Shown one piece after another: positions 1 through 8,856 of a stretch of DNA of 64,000 nt (position 1 is its first letter; each line of letters opens with the position of its first letter). The notes below the pieces were generated by a model that saw nothing but the letters and a program-made list of their open reading frames with translations, searched no databases and had not been told where the DNA came from. The translations under genes and the position numbers were made by a program. The DNA is from Paenibacillus sanguinis 2301083 = DSM 16941 (GTDB lineage: Bacteria > Bacillota > Bacilli > Paenibacillales > Paenibacillaceae): positions 307,801-371,800 of the forward strand of contig NZ_KB895378.1 of assembly GCF_000374825.1 (NCBI RefSeq). The letters run 5' to 3'.

Positions 1-2707
1 AAACGGTCACCTTATCCCAAGCAGCATAGCTTTGCTTGCTGCCATCATAGGAATAATCGTCAAGCTGATTGTAAGCGGTCCAATCGCTCTTATTGATGCG
101 AATCTGGATATCGCCTGTGCTTGCGCCCGGCGCCAGAGAGCCTGCATCCGTGCTAAAGCCCACCTCCACGTAATAATCCGCACCAGCCACTGGATCAGGC
201 AGGCTGACAAAGCTGCCTGTTACATTGCCGCTGCCAACCGCAGCATAATCGCAATGAAACTCCTGGTCCTTGTCCCCATCAATCGTATAATAGTAACGCA
301 GCTTCACTTGGTCGAGCGGGATCGCTTCTTCTCCAAGATTTTGAATTCGGAATTGGGCCCGAATCTGGTTATCTTCGGCCTGGGTGCCGCTGGTGCGGTA
401 TTCAAGTCCCAAATCCCCCTCCACCGGAGCCGGAAGCTCCCGTGGCTTGGCGCTCACCTGGCCCGAAGGGGAGCCTTCACCAACCTCATTTCTCGCTGCA
501 ACTACATAATAGTAAGTCACATCGTTAGTTAAGCCGCTGTCCGTAAAGGAGGTACTCGAAGTCACTTCAACTTCGGTGTAGGGGCCACCGCTCGTTTCCG
601 AACGTTTGACCACATATTCATCCGCACGGCTTACCGCATTCCATGACAATTGAACAAGCCCGTCTCCTGCCGTCGCCGTTACGCCCCGGGGAGCCGCCGG
701 TACGGAGGGGATGCCGGGAGTACCTCCGCCGGATGGAAGCTCGCCAAACACTTGAACTCCGCCATCAAACACCGGCATATAAGGCGTCTTGACCGTCGAT
801 GAGCTGTTCGTAGATAAGCCTTGATACGAGAAGTCATTGCTGTTGTCCCAGAAGGTGGTATTCAGCGGAGCCGCAATCCGGAACTGCACTTCCTTGCGGA
901 ATGCCGACTGTCCGCCCGGATATATTGAGGTTCCTGTAAAATCGACCTCGGTGTAATAAATATGGTTGTCCTCATCAAAGGGCAGCAGTTGCGATACGGT
1001 GGCTCCTTGATTGTAGCCACCGGCCGTTACGGTGACATCCTCCGGACCATACCCGGCTGCAATCACTTCCTCGAGGTCAAGATAATAATGGAAGGACATG
1101 TCGCTGCTGGCCCGCGCCGGCCAGGCTGAACGGTTGTTGAGCAGCGCACGAATTTCAACGAAATTGCTCCCGCTCGTATTCACCGAAGCTTCGACAAACA
1201 TCTCGTCTTCGCGTTCCTCAGGTGCCGGGAATGAAGCTAGCGGCTGATCGCCTTCGCCATGCAGCAGCATCATCTTTGCTAATGCTCCGGTAAATCCGCC
1301 GTTGTAATCCGTGGCCACCTCATTGGAGACATAGTCGCTAATGGAGTCGGTGTAGTCATCCGTGATGGACGGTCCTCCCACCAGCGCCCCATACAGAATA
1401 TGGCGATGGTAAGGCGGCTCGTTCTGACTGTCGCTCCAGGAGCCGTGAGAGGTGCGATGATGCGGATGCTCCGGGCTATTGTTGCCGTAGCCGATGACAT
1501 AGCTGCTTTGTCTCGGGTTATCGCCCAGCATATATAAAATTTGTTGTTCTGCAAATGAGCTGGCCGTCTGCTTGCTCACCGGATCACTAACCCAATCGGA
1601 ATAGACAAAAGCCAGGAAGGCCTGATTTGCAGCATATCTCAGTGCGCCCCATTGGTCCAGATGAGCCAGGCCGCCAGGCGTATAGCTGACGCGTTCACCG
1701 GTTCCGCTCACGCCCGTTGTCCAGAACTGCATATTCTTCTCGGTAGACTGAACAAAGCGGGGATCGTTGGTGATCCGTGCCAATAGCAGTTGAGCGCCGT
1801 AGTGCTTGTCGTCCCAGGCATGGGTCCACTTGTAGTCCCAGTTGCCCTGCTGATCGGTTCCCCATTCGTCGCTGGCCGCAATCGCTTGATCCAGATAATC
1901 TGGATCATCGGTAGCCAGATAGAGCCACACAGCAGCCCAGCTTAATTCATCCGCATAGCCGCTCCAGGATTGATAGAAGGCTCTGGCATCCGTGATGCTA
2001 TCCGAGTATTTGCCCCGGTATTGGTCGGCGAACTGATACAGTTCCTTGGCATGCTGAAGCAGCAAGGCCGAATATCCCGGATCACTGTCTTTGAAAATAA
2101 TCGAGGAAGCAGCCAGCGCAGCGGCCGTCTCCCCGGCAAGATCAGAGCCCGGATTGGCAGCATCGATCTTGTAGGCTGGCCGGTCCATCGGCATCACCTC
2201 TGCCGGTCCCCACCAGTTATGATCCGCCGTGCCATTGCCTACCTGTCCCCACAGCTCATTCGGGGCCGTATGCGCTTTGATGAAATAATCCGTAGCCCAG
2301 CGAATGTTATCCAGAATTTCATCCAGCTGGCCCGCTTGTTCATAGCCGTCACGATACTCATACACCGACCAGGCGAGCATCGTAGCCGTGGAGGCCATCG
2401 GTAAGCCAAACTTCACATGATCCCCGGCATCATACCAGCCGCCCGTAAGATCAACCCCCACGTCCGCACCGTCCTGAAGTCCCGAATCCCCGCGCCATTC
2501 CACCCGGTTATCCTCCGGCAAAACACCTGAACGCTGCGCCTCATAGAAATAAATCGATTTTTGCAAAGCCTCCGCATAATTGTAGTCAGAAGCCGATGAT
2601 GGCGATGAAGTAGAAGCCAAGGTTGAGCTTGTCCCAAAATTCAGAGTTGTAAGCGCTAACAAAATACTGAGAACCAGAACACTTCTTTTCCTGAATCTTT
2701 TACCCAT
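1..2707 (-). CDS. Secreted GH9 endoglucanase, 3' end outside the window
   Basis: Secreted beta-1,4-glucanase of glycoside hydrolase family 9, expected to cut cellulose outside the cell. The ATG at 2707 follows an AAAGGAG site about 10 bases upstream and the frame stays open to base 1, so the gene is partial. Domain order: Lys/Arg-rich signal peptide (residues 1-35), GH9 catalytic barrel (about 45-490) with DAGDHVKFGLP near residue 93 and the acid/base region NEVATDYNGG near 463, a CBM3c-like module (about 500-645), a fibronectin III domain (about 668-755), and the start of a second CBM3 from about 768. The GH9-CBM3c pairing is typical of processive endoglucanases. The next gene upstream ends with its own terminator, so this gene is probably transcribed alone. 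The family call is firm. The exact mode of cellulose attack is inferred from the architecture. Confidence 0.93.
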   Translation of the reverse strand, partial: MGKRFRKRSVLVLSILLALTTLNFGTSSTLASTSSPSSASDYNYAEALQKSIYFYEAQRSGVLPEDNRVEWRGDSGLQDGADVGVDLTGGWYDAGDHVKFGLPMASTATMLAWSVYEYRDGYEQAGQLDEILDNIRWATDYFIKAHTAPNELWGQVGNGTADHNWWGPAEVMPMDRPAYKIDAANPGSDLAGETAAALAASSIIFKDSDPGYSALLLQHAKELYQFADQYRGKYSDSITDARAFYQSWSGYADELSWAAVWLYLATDDPDYLDQAIAASDEWGTDQQGNWDYKWTHAWDDKHYGAQLLLARITNDPRFVQSTEKNMQFWTTGVSGTGERVSYTPGGLAHLDQWGALRYAANQAFLAFVYSDWVSDPVSKQTASSFAEQQILYMLGDNPRQSSYVIGYGNNSPEHPHHRTSHGSWSDSQNEPPYHRHILYGALVGGPSITDDYTDSISDYVSNEVATDYNGGFTGALAKMMLLHGEGDQPLASFPAPEEREDEMFVEASVNTSGSNFVEIRALLNNRSAWPARASSDMSFHYYLDLEEVIAAGYGPEDVTVTAGGYNQGATVSQLLPFDEDNHIYYTEVDFTGTSIYPGGQSAFRKEVQFRIAAPLNTTFWDNSNDFSYQGLSTNSSSTVKTPYMPVFDGGVQVFGELPSGGGTPGIPSVPAAPRGVTATAGDGLVQLSWNAVSRADEYVVKRSETSGGPYTEVEVTSSTSFTDSGLTNDVTYYYVVAARNEVGEGSPSGQVSAKPRELPAPVEGDLGLEYRTSGTQAEDNQIRAQFRIQNLGEEAIPLDQVKLRYYYTIDGDKDQEFHCDYAAVGSGNVTGSFVSLPDPVAGADYYVEVGFSTDAGSLAPGASTGDIQIRINKSDWTAYNQLDDYSYDGSKQSYAAWDKVTV

Positions 2708-2788
2708 GACAGTTCTTCTCCTTTCTGAGTAAAGGTTTCTTGACCTAAAGCTTCTACTCACCTCCTGTTTTTAAAAGTAGAGGAAAGT

Positions 2789-2805
2789 CTTCTAAATTTT
2801 AGAAG
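2789..2805. promoter_or_regulatory. Palindrome in the leader of the GH9 gene
   Basis: Arms CTTCTAAA and TTTAGAAG are exact reverse complements around one central base, about 80 bases upstream of the cellulase start. It could be an operator for catabolic control or an RNA hairpin. Closer to the gene (about 2761-2769) there is a strong AGGAGG-like sequence with no well-spaced start codon, similar in position to mRNA-stabilising Shine-Dalgarno sites. No regulator can be named. Confidence 0.4.
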
Positions 2806-2934
2806 AATTAACCTCTGTTCACAATATAACATATAATGCTAATAAATTACATAAATAACAGGAAATTTATTGTAAATATTTGTGTCTTTTTCTAGTCACC
2901 TGCGTTGCCTTAGCAGGTGGTACTATTTAAGGAG

Positions 2935-2981
2935 AAAACAAAATCAGCGATATCTCACCTTTAAACAATGGGAGATATCGC
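2935..2981 (-). terminator. Rho-independent terminator of the xpaC-telA-lemA-TPM operon
   Basis: A 10-base-pair stem (2947-2956 with 2972-2981, GCGATATCTC and its complement) is followed on the minus strand by a T-rich tract at 2937-2943. It starts 27 bases after the stop codon of the TPM gene. A second smaller hairpin (2897-2903 with 2913-2919) lies beyond it and has no T tract. Confidence 0.8.
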
Positions 2982-3007
2982 CGCATAACTTTAATAATTA
3001 TTTTATA

Positions 3008-4237
3008 TTATCGCCGTCCAGCTCCGCCACCCCGCGTAGAGCCACCACCACCTGAAGAGCTGCTGGAATCGGAGTTACTACTACCCCAACCACTACTACC
3101 CCAACTACTACTCCCCCAACTACTCGTAGAATTACTACTGCTAGAGTCAAAATAATTACTGGTACGTCCTGCTCCACCACCACTGGTATAGCCACCGCCA
3201 CCTGAATTGTAACTGCTTCTTGAGCGATTGCCAAAAATGCGTTTAAACCATCTATTACCCTTGTCACTGCTGTCTTGTGTTTTAAAAATACTTGAGCTTA
3301 CTGGCGGATTGGGCTCATCAACATACGGGTTACGATAAGCACGTTGGCCAAAGCTAACGTCTCGATTATAATCATACGTAGGTGAAGTCCAGAGCTCTTG
3401 CTCTTCTACCGTTATACGGGTAGTCCTACTGTGATAATTAGCCTGCTGACCAAAACCATTTCCCATACTCCCTCTGGATCTGTAAGTAGGCGACGAATAC
3501 AGCTCTGGCTGACCCATTGGCATCGATGTATAAGGGCCAAATTTACCTGGGAACCTTCGTGGTTTTCTATTAATAAAGAGGTATAACAACACGTTCAAGG
3601 CGCAGATGAAATGAATTAATAGATAAGTTCCCATAACCGGAAAAGTTTCCTCACTATCGGAAGCATTGGCCAACTCCTCGGTACCTGCCAACGGTCCATT
3701 ATGATTCGCGGGTTCATCTGTGGAAATACTATTTGCCCACGTGCCTCCAAGCTGCTGGACAAAACCTGAATAAACCTTTGTGGCACCAGCACTGTATCGC
3801 TTGTTGGCAAAGTCTTCCTCCAAATAATCAAATAATATATTTGAGATAGTGCCACTCGTTAGCGTTGATTCCAATCCACGTCCTTGAACTGCCCAATAAT
3901 TGTCATCTCCTATTGACAGCAGAATCAGTAAGCCATTATTCTTCTTCGCATCACCTATGCCCCATTTATTAAACAATTCGGCCGCATAGTCACTTATTGA
4001 ACGAGTTCCAACAAAATCAACCGTTACAATAACAATCTGGGCACCATTTAAATGGTTTAGCTCCTTGCCGTTCTCAATCATTAACAATTCATCCGCCGGA
4101 TCAATGACATTAGCGAAGTCGTTTACATAAAAAGCGTTCGTTGGCTCTGGTAATGCTGGTGCGGCATAGACTGTAAAGGGTAACAACAACACCAATGCCA
4201 AAATCACAAAAGACGCTTTAAAAGACCAATTGCTCAC
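3008..4237 (-). CDS. TPM-domain (YgcG-type) membrane protein with Gly/Ser-rich tail
   Basis: Predicted exported membrane protein with a TPM domain, the fold shared with plant TLP18.3 and bacterial YgcG, some members of which have phosphatase activity. The best start is GTG at 4237, because AGAGGTGG lies 4-5 bases before it. An ATG 11 codons upstream lacks such a site. The sequence shows a signal peptide ending near VYA-APALPEP, a TPM domain (about residues 30-165), a single membrane helix (about 205-225), a polar region, and a C-terminal tail very rich in Gly and Ser. The tail resembles other YgcG proteins, in which it ends GGGGSTRGGGAGRR. It is the last gene of a four-gene operon and begins 13 bases after lemA stops. 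The biochemical role is unproven; envelope stress or remodelling is inferred from the neighbours. Confidence 0.82.
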   Translation of the reverse strand: MSNWSFKASFVILALVLLLPFTVYAAPALPEPTNAFYVNDFANVIDPADELLMIENGKELNHLNGAQIVIVTVDFVGTRSISDYAAELFNKWGIGDAKKNNGLLILLSIGDDNYWAVQGRGLESTLTSGTISNILFDYLEEDFANKRYSAGATKVYSGFVQQLGGTWANSISTDEPANHNGPLAGTEELANASDSEETFPVMGTYLLIHFICALNVLLYLFINRKPRRFPGKFGPYTSMPMGQPELYSSPTYRSRGSMGNGFGQQANYHSRTTRITVEEQELWTSPTYDYNRDVSFGQRAYRNPYVDEPNPPVSSSIFKTQDSSDKGNRWFKRIFGNRSRSSYNSGGGGYTSGGGAGRTSNYFDSSSSNSTSSWGSSSWGSSGWGSSNSDSSSSSGGGGSTRGGGAGRR

Positions 4238-4250
4238 TAGCCCACCTCTT

Positions 4251-4802
4251 TTACGGAGTAAAAAGCTCAAGCGGTTTTACCAACACAAGCTTACTCAACA
4301 TACTGGCTGGAAACTGCTTTAGAACATCGTTAAATTCAGATGCTATCTCATTATAATTGTTTCTACGGAGTATCAACCAGCGGGATTCAATATCTGCCTT
4401 AATTGTTTTGTTATAATGTGCATCCCGAGTTTCTAATTTCATTTGCCCAAGCCTATAAATCAGTGCTGTACTTTGGGTGACAAGTCGATCAGCCGCATCA
4501 TATTTGGTCTTTGGCGAAGTAGCAGATTTCAGCTTCGAGTTCGCCTCTCTCACTGCTGCCAACTCAATATCTCCTTCATCTATATATCGACTTGCAACGA
4601 CGATTAAGTTGGTACTTAGCTCTATCAACCAATCCAGGTCGTACTGGACACCAGGCTCGGCCTTGGAGATACCATGAATAAATGTTTCAGCAGCATCCGC
4701 ACGCAAATGATTAAGAGATAAAGAAGCACCCAGCACCGAGGATACTAATATGAGAGCTAGTGTAATTGTCCAGGCCACTTTACGTTGCTTCAGCAATTGC
4801 AT
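4251..4802 (-). CDS. LemA-family protein
   Basis: Membrane-anchored LemA-like protein of 183 residues. The chosen ATG (4802) follows TAGGAG by 10 bases. An in-frame ATG 14 codons earlier lies inside telA and has no ribosome site. One N-terminal membrane helix (about residues 12-32) is followed by a long helical domain, and the C-terminal stretch YNEIASEFNDVLKQFPAS is the typical LemA signature. LemA proteins often sit beside TPM proteins, as here, and the pair is thought to act at the cell envelope. No enzymatic motif is visible. It is somewhat diverged from typical LemA near the N-terminus. Confidence 0.75.
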   Translation of the reverse strand: MQLLKQRKVAWTITLALILVSSVLGASLSLNHLRADAAETFIHGISKAEPGVQYDLDWLIELSTNLIVVASRYIDEGDIELAAVREANSKLKSATSPKTKYDAADRLVTQSTALIYRLGQMKLETRDAHYNKTIKADIESRWLILRRNNYNEIASEFNDVLKQFPASMLSKLVLVKPLELFTP

Positions 4803-4815
4803 TGTTTGCTTGCTC

Positions 4816-5985
4816 CTATCGTTGAACTGCATTTCGCACTTCAAGCAATTTATTCTTCAACTCGTTTTCAATTTTAACAAGTTCTCCTTCTGCTTGACGA
4901 CGCTTGGTGAAACCTTCATTTTGAATAGCCAACACTTCGTCTAGCGTTTTAATTAACTGCTGATTGGTGTGTCTAAGCGTTTCAACATCCACAATGCTGC
5001 GTTCTGCTTCACGCGCGGCATCTACGGTATTTGATTTGAGCATGTCTGCATTTTTGCGTAACAAGTCATTCGTAATATCTGTTACTGCCCGTTGTGCTTC
5101 AATCGCTTTTTGGGAATGGGCCATTCCCAGGGCAAGTACCATCTGATTCTTCCAGAGCGGTATTGTGTTAACGAGCGATGACTGAATTTTTTCTACCATG
5201 ATGCTGTTTGTATTTTGAATTAATTTGATTTGCGGCCCCATCTGCAAGCTGATCGTGCGGGTCAAGTTCAAATCGTGCAACTTCTTATCAAATCGGTTAC
5301 ACATGTCCGCAAATGAATTGGCTGCTTGGGCATCCTCCGGCTTACCACTCTGTCTAGCCATCTCCTGCAGACGTGGTAATTCCGTCGTGGTCAATTCCTC
5401 CAACTTCATACGTCCGGCCAAAATATACATCGTTAGTTCCTTGAAATAAGACAGATTCAAATCATACATTCTATCTAGCAAAGCGACATCTTTAAGCAGA
5501 GTAATATTATGCTGTTCCAATACATCGACGATTGAATCCACATTTCGCTCCACCGCGGCAAACCTGGCCCTCAATTCCTCAATTCTACGACCAGCGCGAC
5601 GAAACAACCCAAAAAAGCCTTTATTATCTTCCGCCGTGGAAAAACCCTTAAGTTCCACTACCAGACCGGAAATCATGGACCCTACTTCACCCATATCTTT
5701 CGTACGTACATTTGAGAGTGCATTTTCGGAAAAGTCTGCAACTTTTTGCTGTGCTCCATATCCATATTGCAACACATGAGTGGCGTTGGTTATATCGATT
5801 TTTTGTACAAATTCACGAACCTTGGCTTTCTCCGGTTCGGTTAGCCCATTACCATCAGAGTTCAATAATGCATCCACGTCCGACAGCTTGGTTGAGATAA
5901 TTTGATCCGTCAAATCAGAATTAGAATCTTCAAGCTCAAGCATCAGTTCTGGAACCTGCAGTATATTTTCATTTTCTTTTGCCAT
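4816..5985 (-). CDS. telA: TelA-family toxic-anion resistance protein
   Basis: Cytosolic, strongly helical protein of the TelA/YaaN family (Pfam TelA), linked to tellurite and other toxic-anion resistance and to tolerance of envelope antibiotics in other Gram-positives. About 389 residues, the usual family length. ATG at 5985 has AAGGGAG 10 bases upstream; a GTG two codons earlier is also possible. The YGYGAQQKVADFSENAL segment near residue 75 and the central LARMKLEEL-type helices fit the family. It sits 19 bases after xpaC and directly before lemA, matching the xpaC-yaaN order of Bacillus. Its direct biochemical function is not established. Confidence 0.85.
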   Translation of the reverse strand: MAKENENILQVPELMLELEDSNSDLTDQIISTKLSDVDALLNSDGNGLTEPEKAKVREFVQKIDITNATHVLQYGYGAQQKVADFSENALSNVRTKDMGEVGSMISGLVVELKGFSTAEDNKGFFGLFRRAGRRIEELRARFAAVERNVDSIVDVLEQHNITLLKDVALLDRMYDLNLSYFKELTMYILAGRMKLEELTTTELPRLQEMARQSGKPEDAQAANSFADMCNRFDKKLHDLNLTRTISLQMGPQIKLIQNTNSIMVEKIQSSLVNTIPLWKNQMVLALGMAHSQKAIEAQRAVTDITNDLLRKNADMLKSNTVDAAREAERSIVDVETLRHTNQQLIKTLDEVLAIQNEGFTKRRQAEGELVKIENELKNKLLEVRNAVQR

Positions 5986-6004
5986 TGTCACGTCGCTCCC
6001 TTAA

Positions 6005-6658
6005 TTATTTTCTTATAATCGGGCCCATCACGTCGCCCAATCCATCCTTACGCAACATCTGCTCCATTACTTCCACTTCCACATCAGTATCAAGTGTTTC
6101 ATCCTGATAAAGTCGATCCAAGGCATCTCTGAACGCTGTCTCTATGGTGTTAATCGCCGTTTCAATTTTATGTATCGCACTCTTTACATTAGGCCCCTGA
6201 CTCGTATTATCTTCATAGTCTTCATACCGTTTTATTAAGGAGATCGTCGTTGGAAAATAATAGGTTGAAAAAGTTCGAATGAGACCAAACTTACTAGCGT
6301 CCGCTTTCAATAAATCAAACATATGATTAGAGGTTTGTAGGATTGAGTCAAGCTTTGCAACGATTGCGATATTAGCAATCTGCTTACGCAAATCGTCTAA
6401 TTCATGCCTGTATGCTTGCCATTGCTGAAGTTGGGCATCGTGCGCAGCATTTCCCGTGCGAATAGGCTCCGGTTCTTCCTCAACAAGCACAATCTTAGGA
6501 GGTATGATTCTCCACAAAACGAGATACACAACGCTGGATAGTATAGCTGCAATTAAAAAATCCAGCCAACGATACATTGGAAAAATTAATGCATAGATCA
6601 TCCAAGTACCACCTAAAGCATAAATCGGCAAAACCGACATAATTTTCACTTCACGCAC
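6005..6658 (-). CDS. xpaC: XpaC-like membrane protein
   Basis: First gene of the envelope operon. It encodes a 217-residue protein with two N-terminal membrane helices (about residues 8-28 and 30-50) and a helical cytoplasmic domain, similar to XpaC, annotated as the 5-bromo-4-chloroindolyl phosphate hydrolysis protein and found directly upstream of yaaN/telA in Bacillus. GTG at 6658 has GGAAGGTGGTG 7 bases upstream; an internal ATG at 6640 is an alternative. The link to xpaC rests on length, the two-helix topology, the C-terminal helical region and gene order. The true function is unclear. Confidence 0.7.
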   Translation of the reverse strand: MREVKIMSVLPIYALGGTWMIYALIFPMYRWLDFLIAAILSSVVYLVLWRIIPPKIVLVEEEPEPIRTGNAAHDAQLQQWQAYRHELDDLRKQIANIAIVAKLDSILQTSNHMFDLLKADASKFGLIRTFSTYYFPTTISLIKRYEDYEDNTSQGPNVKSAIHKIETAINTIETAFRDALDRLYQDETLDTDVEVEVMEQMLRKDGLGDVMGPIIRK

Positions 6659-6884
6659 TTGTGTTCACCACCTTCCCTGGAAATAGTTTAACACAGTCCT
6701 ACTTATTTGAAGACCTAAAAAAATGAAGCCCTTAAAGCATTATCGCAATATTTTCAAACATTTGAATCACTTTACCTCACCAATTTATCGCTTTCACCCC
6801 TTCCATATTCTCTTCTCATCTTTCTCTAAAAAGACAAATCCTTCTCCAAGAAGACGTCACCTGCTTTTCATTCGCCTTTACCTA

Positions 6885-6942
6885 TAGACTAATCAATTTT
6901 TACGGATTATAATAGCAAACAATCCTTTCAAATACGAACGTT
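6885..6942 (+). promoter_or_regulatory. Promoter of guaD with a PurBox-like half site
   Basis: A -10 of TATAAT (6908-6913) lies 17 bases after TAGACT (6885-6890, 4 of 6 matches to the -35 consensus). AAATACGAACGTT at 6930-6942 matches the Bacillus PurBox half site in most positions. Only one half is convincing, so control by PurR is a suggestion. Confidence 0.5.
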
Positions 6943-6954
6943 AAGGAGGTAAAG

Positions 6955-8322
6955 ATGGGACAATATATGCAACTATTTCAAGGGACCGCGTTTTCCAGTC
7001 AATCTCCCAAAGAAATTCAAATTTTAAAAGACTATTTGTTTGCGGTGAACGCCGACGGGATGATCGCGAAGGTAGTGGCACCAGAGGACGCGGAATACCA
7101 GCCTTTATTGAAGGCTTATGAGGGTAAAAGCAACTTTCATCGCCTGGCCGAAGGCCAATATTTGTTGCCCGGATTCATCGATTTGCATGTGCATGCCCCG
7201 CAATGGGCACAGTCGGGAACGGCTCTGGATATTCCTCTCTACGATTGGCTGAACACATACACCTTCCCGCTGGAGTCCAAATTTGCAGATTTGGATTTTG
7301 CCCGTTGGGTCTATGAGGATCTGGTCAGCACTTTGCTAGCGAACGGGACCACCACGGTCCTGTATTTTGCTACGGTGCACAAAGAAGCCAGCCTATTGCT
7401 TGCCGAAATCTGTGCGAGACAGGGACAACGCGCTCTGGTTGGCAAGGTCGTAATGGATGATCCGGCGCAAACACCGGAATATTACCGCGATGGAAGCACC
7501 CATGCAGCCCTGGCGGATACAGAAGAATTCATTGTTGCCGTCCAGGAGCTGGCCAAGACGGTAAAGCAAGGTATTTATCCCGTCGTCACCCCGCGCTTCA
7601 TTCCGAGCTGTACCGATGAGGTCCTGCAAGGTCTGGGGCAGCTTGCGGCCAAATATGATGCCTACGTGCAATCTCATTGCAGCGAAAGCGATTGGGCTCA
7701 CGGTTATGTGAAGGAGCGTTGCCACAAGAATGATGCGTTCGCACTGCATGACCATGGCCTGCTGCGGGAGAAATCGGTAATGGCCCATTGCAACTTCCTG
7801 GAGGAGCCTGACGTGGAGCTCTTTGCGAAGACCGGCACGGCAATTGCCCATTGTCCAATCTCCAACGCCTTTTTTTCCAATAGTGTCATTCCTGTGGCTC
7901 ACTTCCAGGGCAAAGGCATTGATATTGGCCTGGGCACGGATGTCTCGGGGGGCTTCTCACCCAGCCTGTTCGATAATGTAAGGCAAGCCGTCATCTCTTC
8001 AAGAATGCTGGAGGATGGGGTCAACCCTTCTCTGCCGGCTCATGAACGCGGTGTCCCCCAATCGCGAATAACGATTGATGAGGCCTTCTATCTGGCTACA
8101 GCCGGGGGCGGAGAAAGCCTGAGCTTGCCCATTGGCCGTATTCAGCCGAATTACGCCTGGGATATACAGATTATCGATACCAGGCTCCCTGTCGCCAAAT
8201 TGCCCATTTTTGATGAGCACAAGGACTTACACGGAATTTTTGAGAAGATCCTCTACCTGGCAAGACCTGAAAATATCCGTGAAGTGTGGGTACAGGGCAA
8301 GAAGGTTCATTCCCGGCAGTAA
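6955..8322 (+). CDS. guaD: Guanine deaminase
   Basis: Converts guanine to xanthine and ammonia in purine salvage and nitrogen scavenging (amidohydrolase superfamily, zinc enzyme). 455 residues, the normal length for the long bacterial and eukaryotic type. AAGGAGG stands 5-6 bases before ATG. The metal-binding motif GFIDLHVHAPQW is near residue 78, followed by CSESDWAH near 243, MAHCNF near 280 and the conserved Asp in GLGTDVSGG near 328. The next gene was a purine permease, so the pair formed a uptake-and-deamination operon; the permease is now broken. The call is firm. Confidence 0.95.
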   Translation: MGQYMQLFQGTAFSSQSPKEIQILKDYLFAVNADGMIAKVVAPEDAEYQPLLKAYEGKSNFHRLAEGQYLLPGFIDLHVHAPQWAQSGTALDIPLYDWLNTYTFPLESKFADLDFARWVYEDLVSTLLANGTTTVLYFATVHKEASLLLAEICARQGQRALVGKVVMDDPAQTPEYYRDGSTHAALADTEEFIVAVQELAKTVKQGIYPVVTPRFIPSCTDEVLQGLGQLAAKYDAYVQSHCSESDWAHGYVKERCHKNDAFALHDHGLLREKSVMAHCNFLEEPDVELFAKTGTAIAHCPISNAFFSNSVIPVAHFQGKGIDIGLGTDVSGGFSPSLFDNVRQAVISSRMLEDGVNPSLPAHERGVPQSRITIDEAFYLATAGGGESLSLPIGRIQPNYAWDIQIIDTRLPVAKLPIFDEHKDLHGIFEKILYLARPENIREVWVQGKKVHSRQ

Positions 8323-8358
8323 CTAAAAAACTAGATATAAATAGAGGTGTGCACCACA

Positions 8359-8782
8359 GTGAAAACAGAAGCCGTCAAGTCTAATTCTTCATCCGCAGCA
8401 TCCCAGCAACTCACCGTATTGCCCGATCAGAAAATATCGTTTGGTCAATCCGCAATCCTCGGTTTGCAGCATGTATTGGCCATGGATGTGTATGTCGTTC
8501 CCTTCTTGGTCGCCATGCTGATCGGCTTGCAAGCGGACCAGTCCGGCGCATTGATTCAGTCTACATTCATCGCGGCAGGTCTGGCCACGATTGTACAAAG
8601 CTATTTCTGCATGAAGCTGCCCATTGCTCAAGGTCCTTCCTATGTTCCCCTTGGAGCAATCGTTGGTATCTATGCTGCGAGCGCCTACATTTGTACAATA
8701 TTTGCTGGGCTCGCCGATCCTGGCTGCTGCACTGGCGGCAATTTTGTTGAACAAGTTCCTGCCGGGTACAAAAACTGCATAA
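8359..8782 (+). pseudogene. Purine (xanthine/uracil type) permease with large internal deletion
   Basis: The first 105 or so codons from GTG 8359 (GAGGTG 9 bases upstream) encode the start of a nucleobase:cation symporter-2 permease, including GLQHVLAMDVYVVPFLVAM and the first membrane helices. At about 8684-8692 the reading jumps, in another frame, to the last 30 codons of the same kind of protein (FVQYLLGSPILAAALAAILL, stop at 8782). Roughly 300 central residues are missing, and the original frame runs on to a nonsense tail ending at 8811. A single deletion is the simplest explanation. A functional transporter cannot be made from this copy. Confidence 0.8.
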
Positions 8783-8798
8783 CTGAGGGCATTAAAAT

Positions 8799-8846
8799 GG
8801 AGTACCTGTAGAGTATATGAATGTTCCATTCCTCTACGGGTACTCC
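8799..8846. terminator. Bidirectional terminator between permease remnant and hydrolase
   Basis: A 15-base stem with one mismatch (8799-8813 with 8832-8846) is followed by TTTATTTATTTT on the plus strand and by an A/T-rich stretch on the other side. It serves the guaD operon and probably the convergent hydrolase gene. Confidence 0.85.
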
Positions 8847-8856
8847 TTTATTTATT

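Noticed and set aside
32..532. 166-codon plus-strand frame at the window start
   Set aside because: It lies antisense to the CBM3 and fibronectin part of the cellulase, which is open through the same bases.
2897..2919. Riboswitch in the cellulase leader
   Set aside because: Only a simple 7-base hairpin was found; no known riboswitch consensus is present.
8347..8811. Genuine 154-residue small membrane protein
   Set aside because: The last 40 codons are out of frame with a clear permease C-terminus, so the frame is a product of a deletion.
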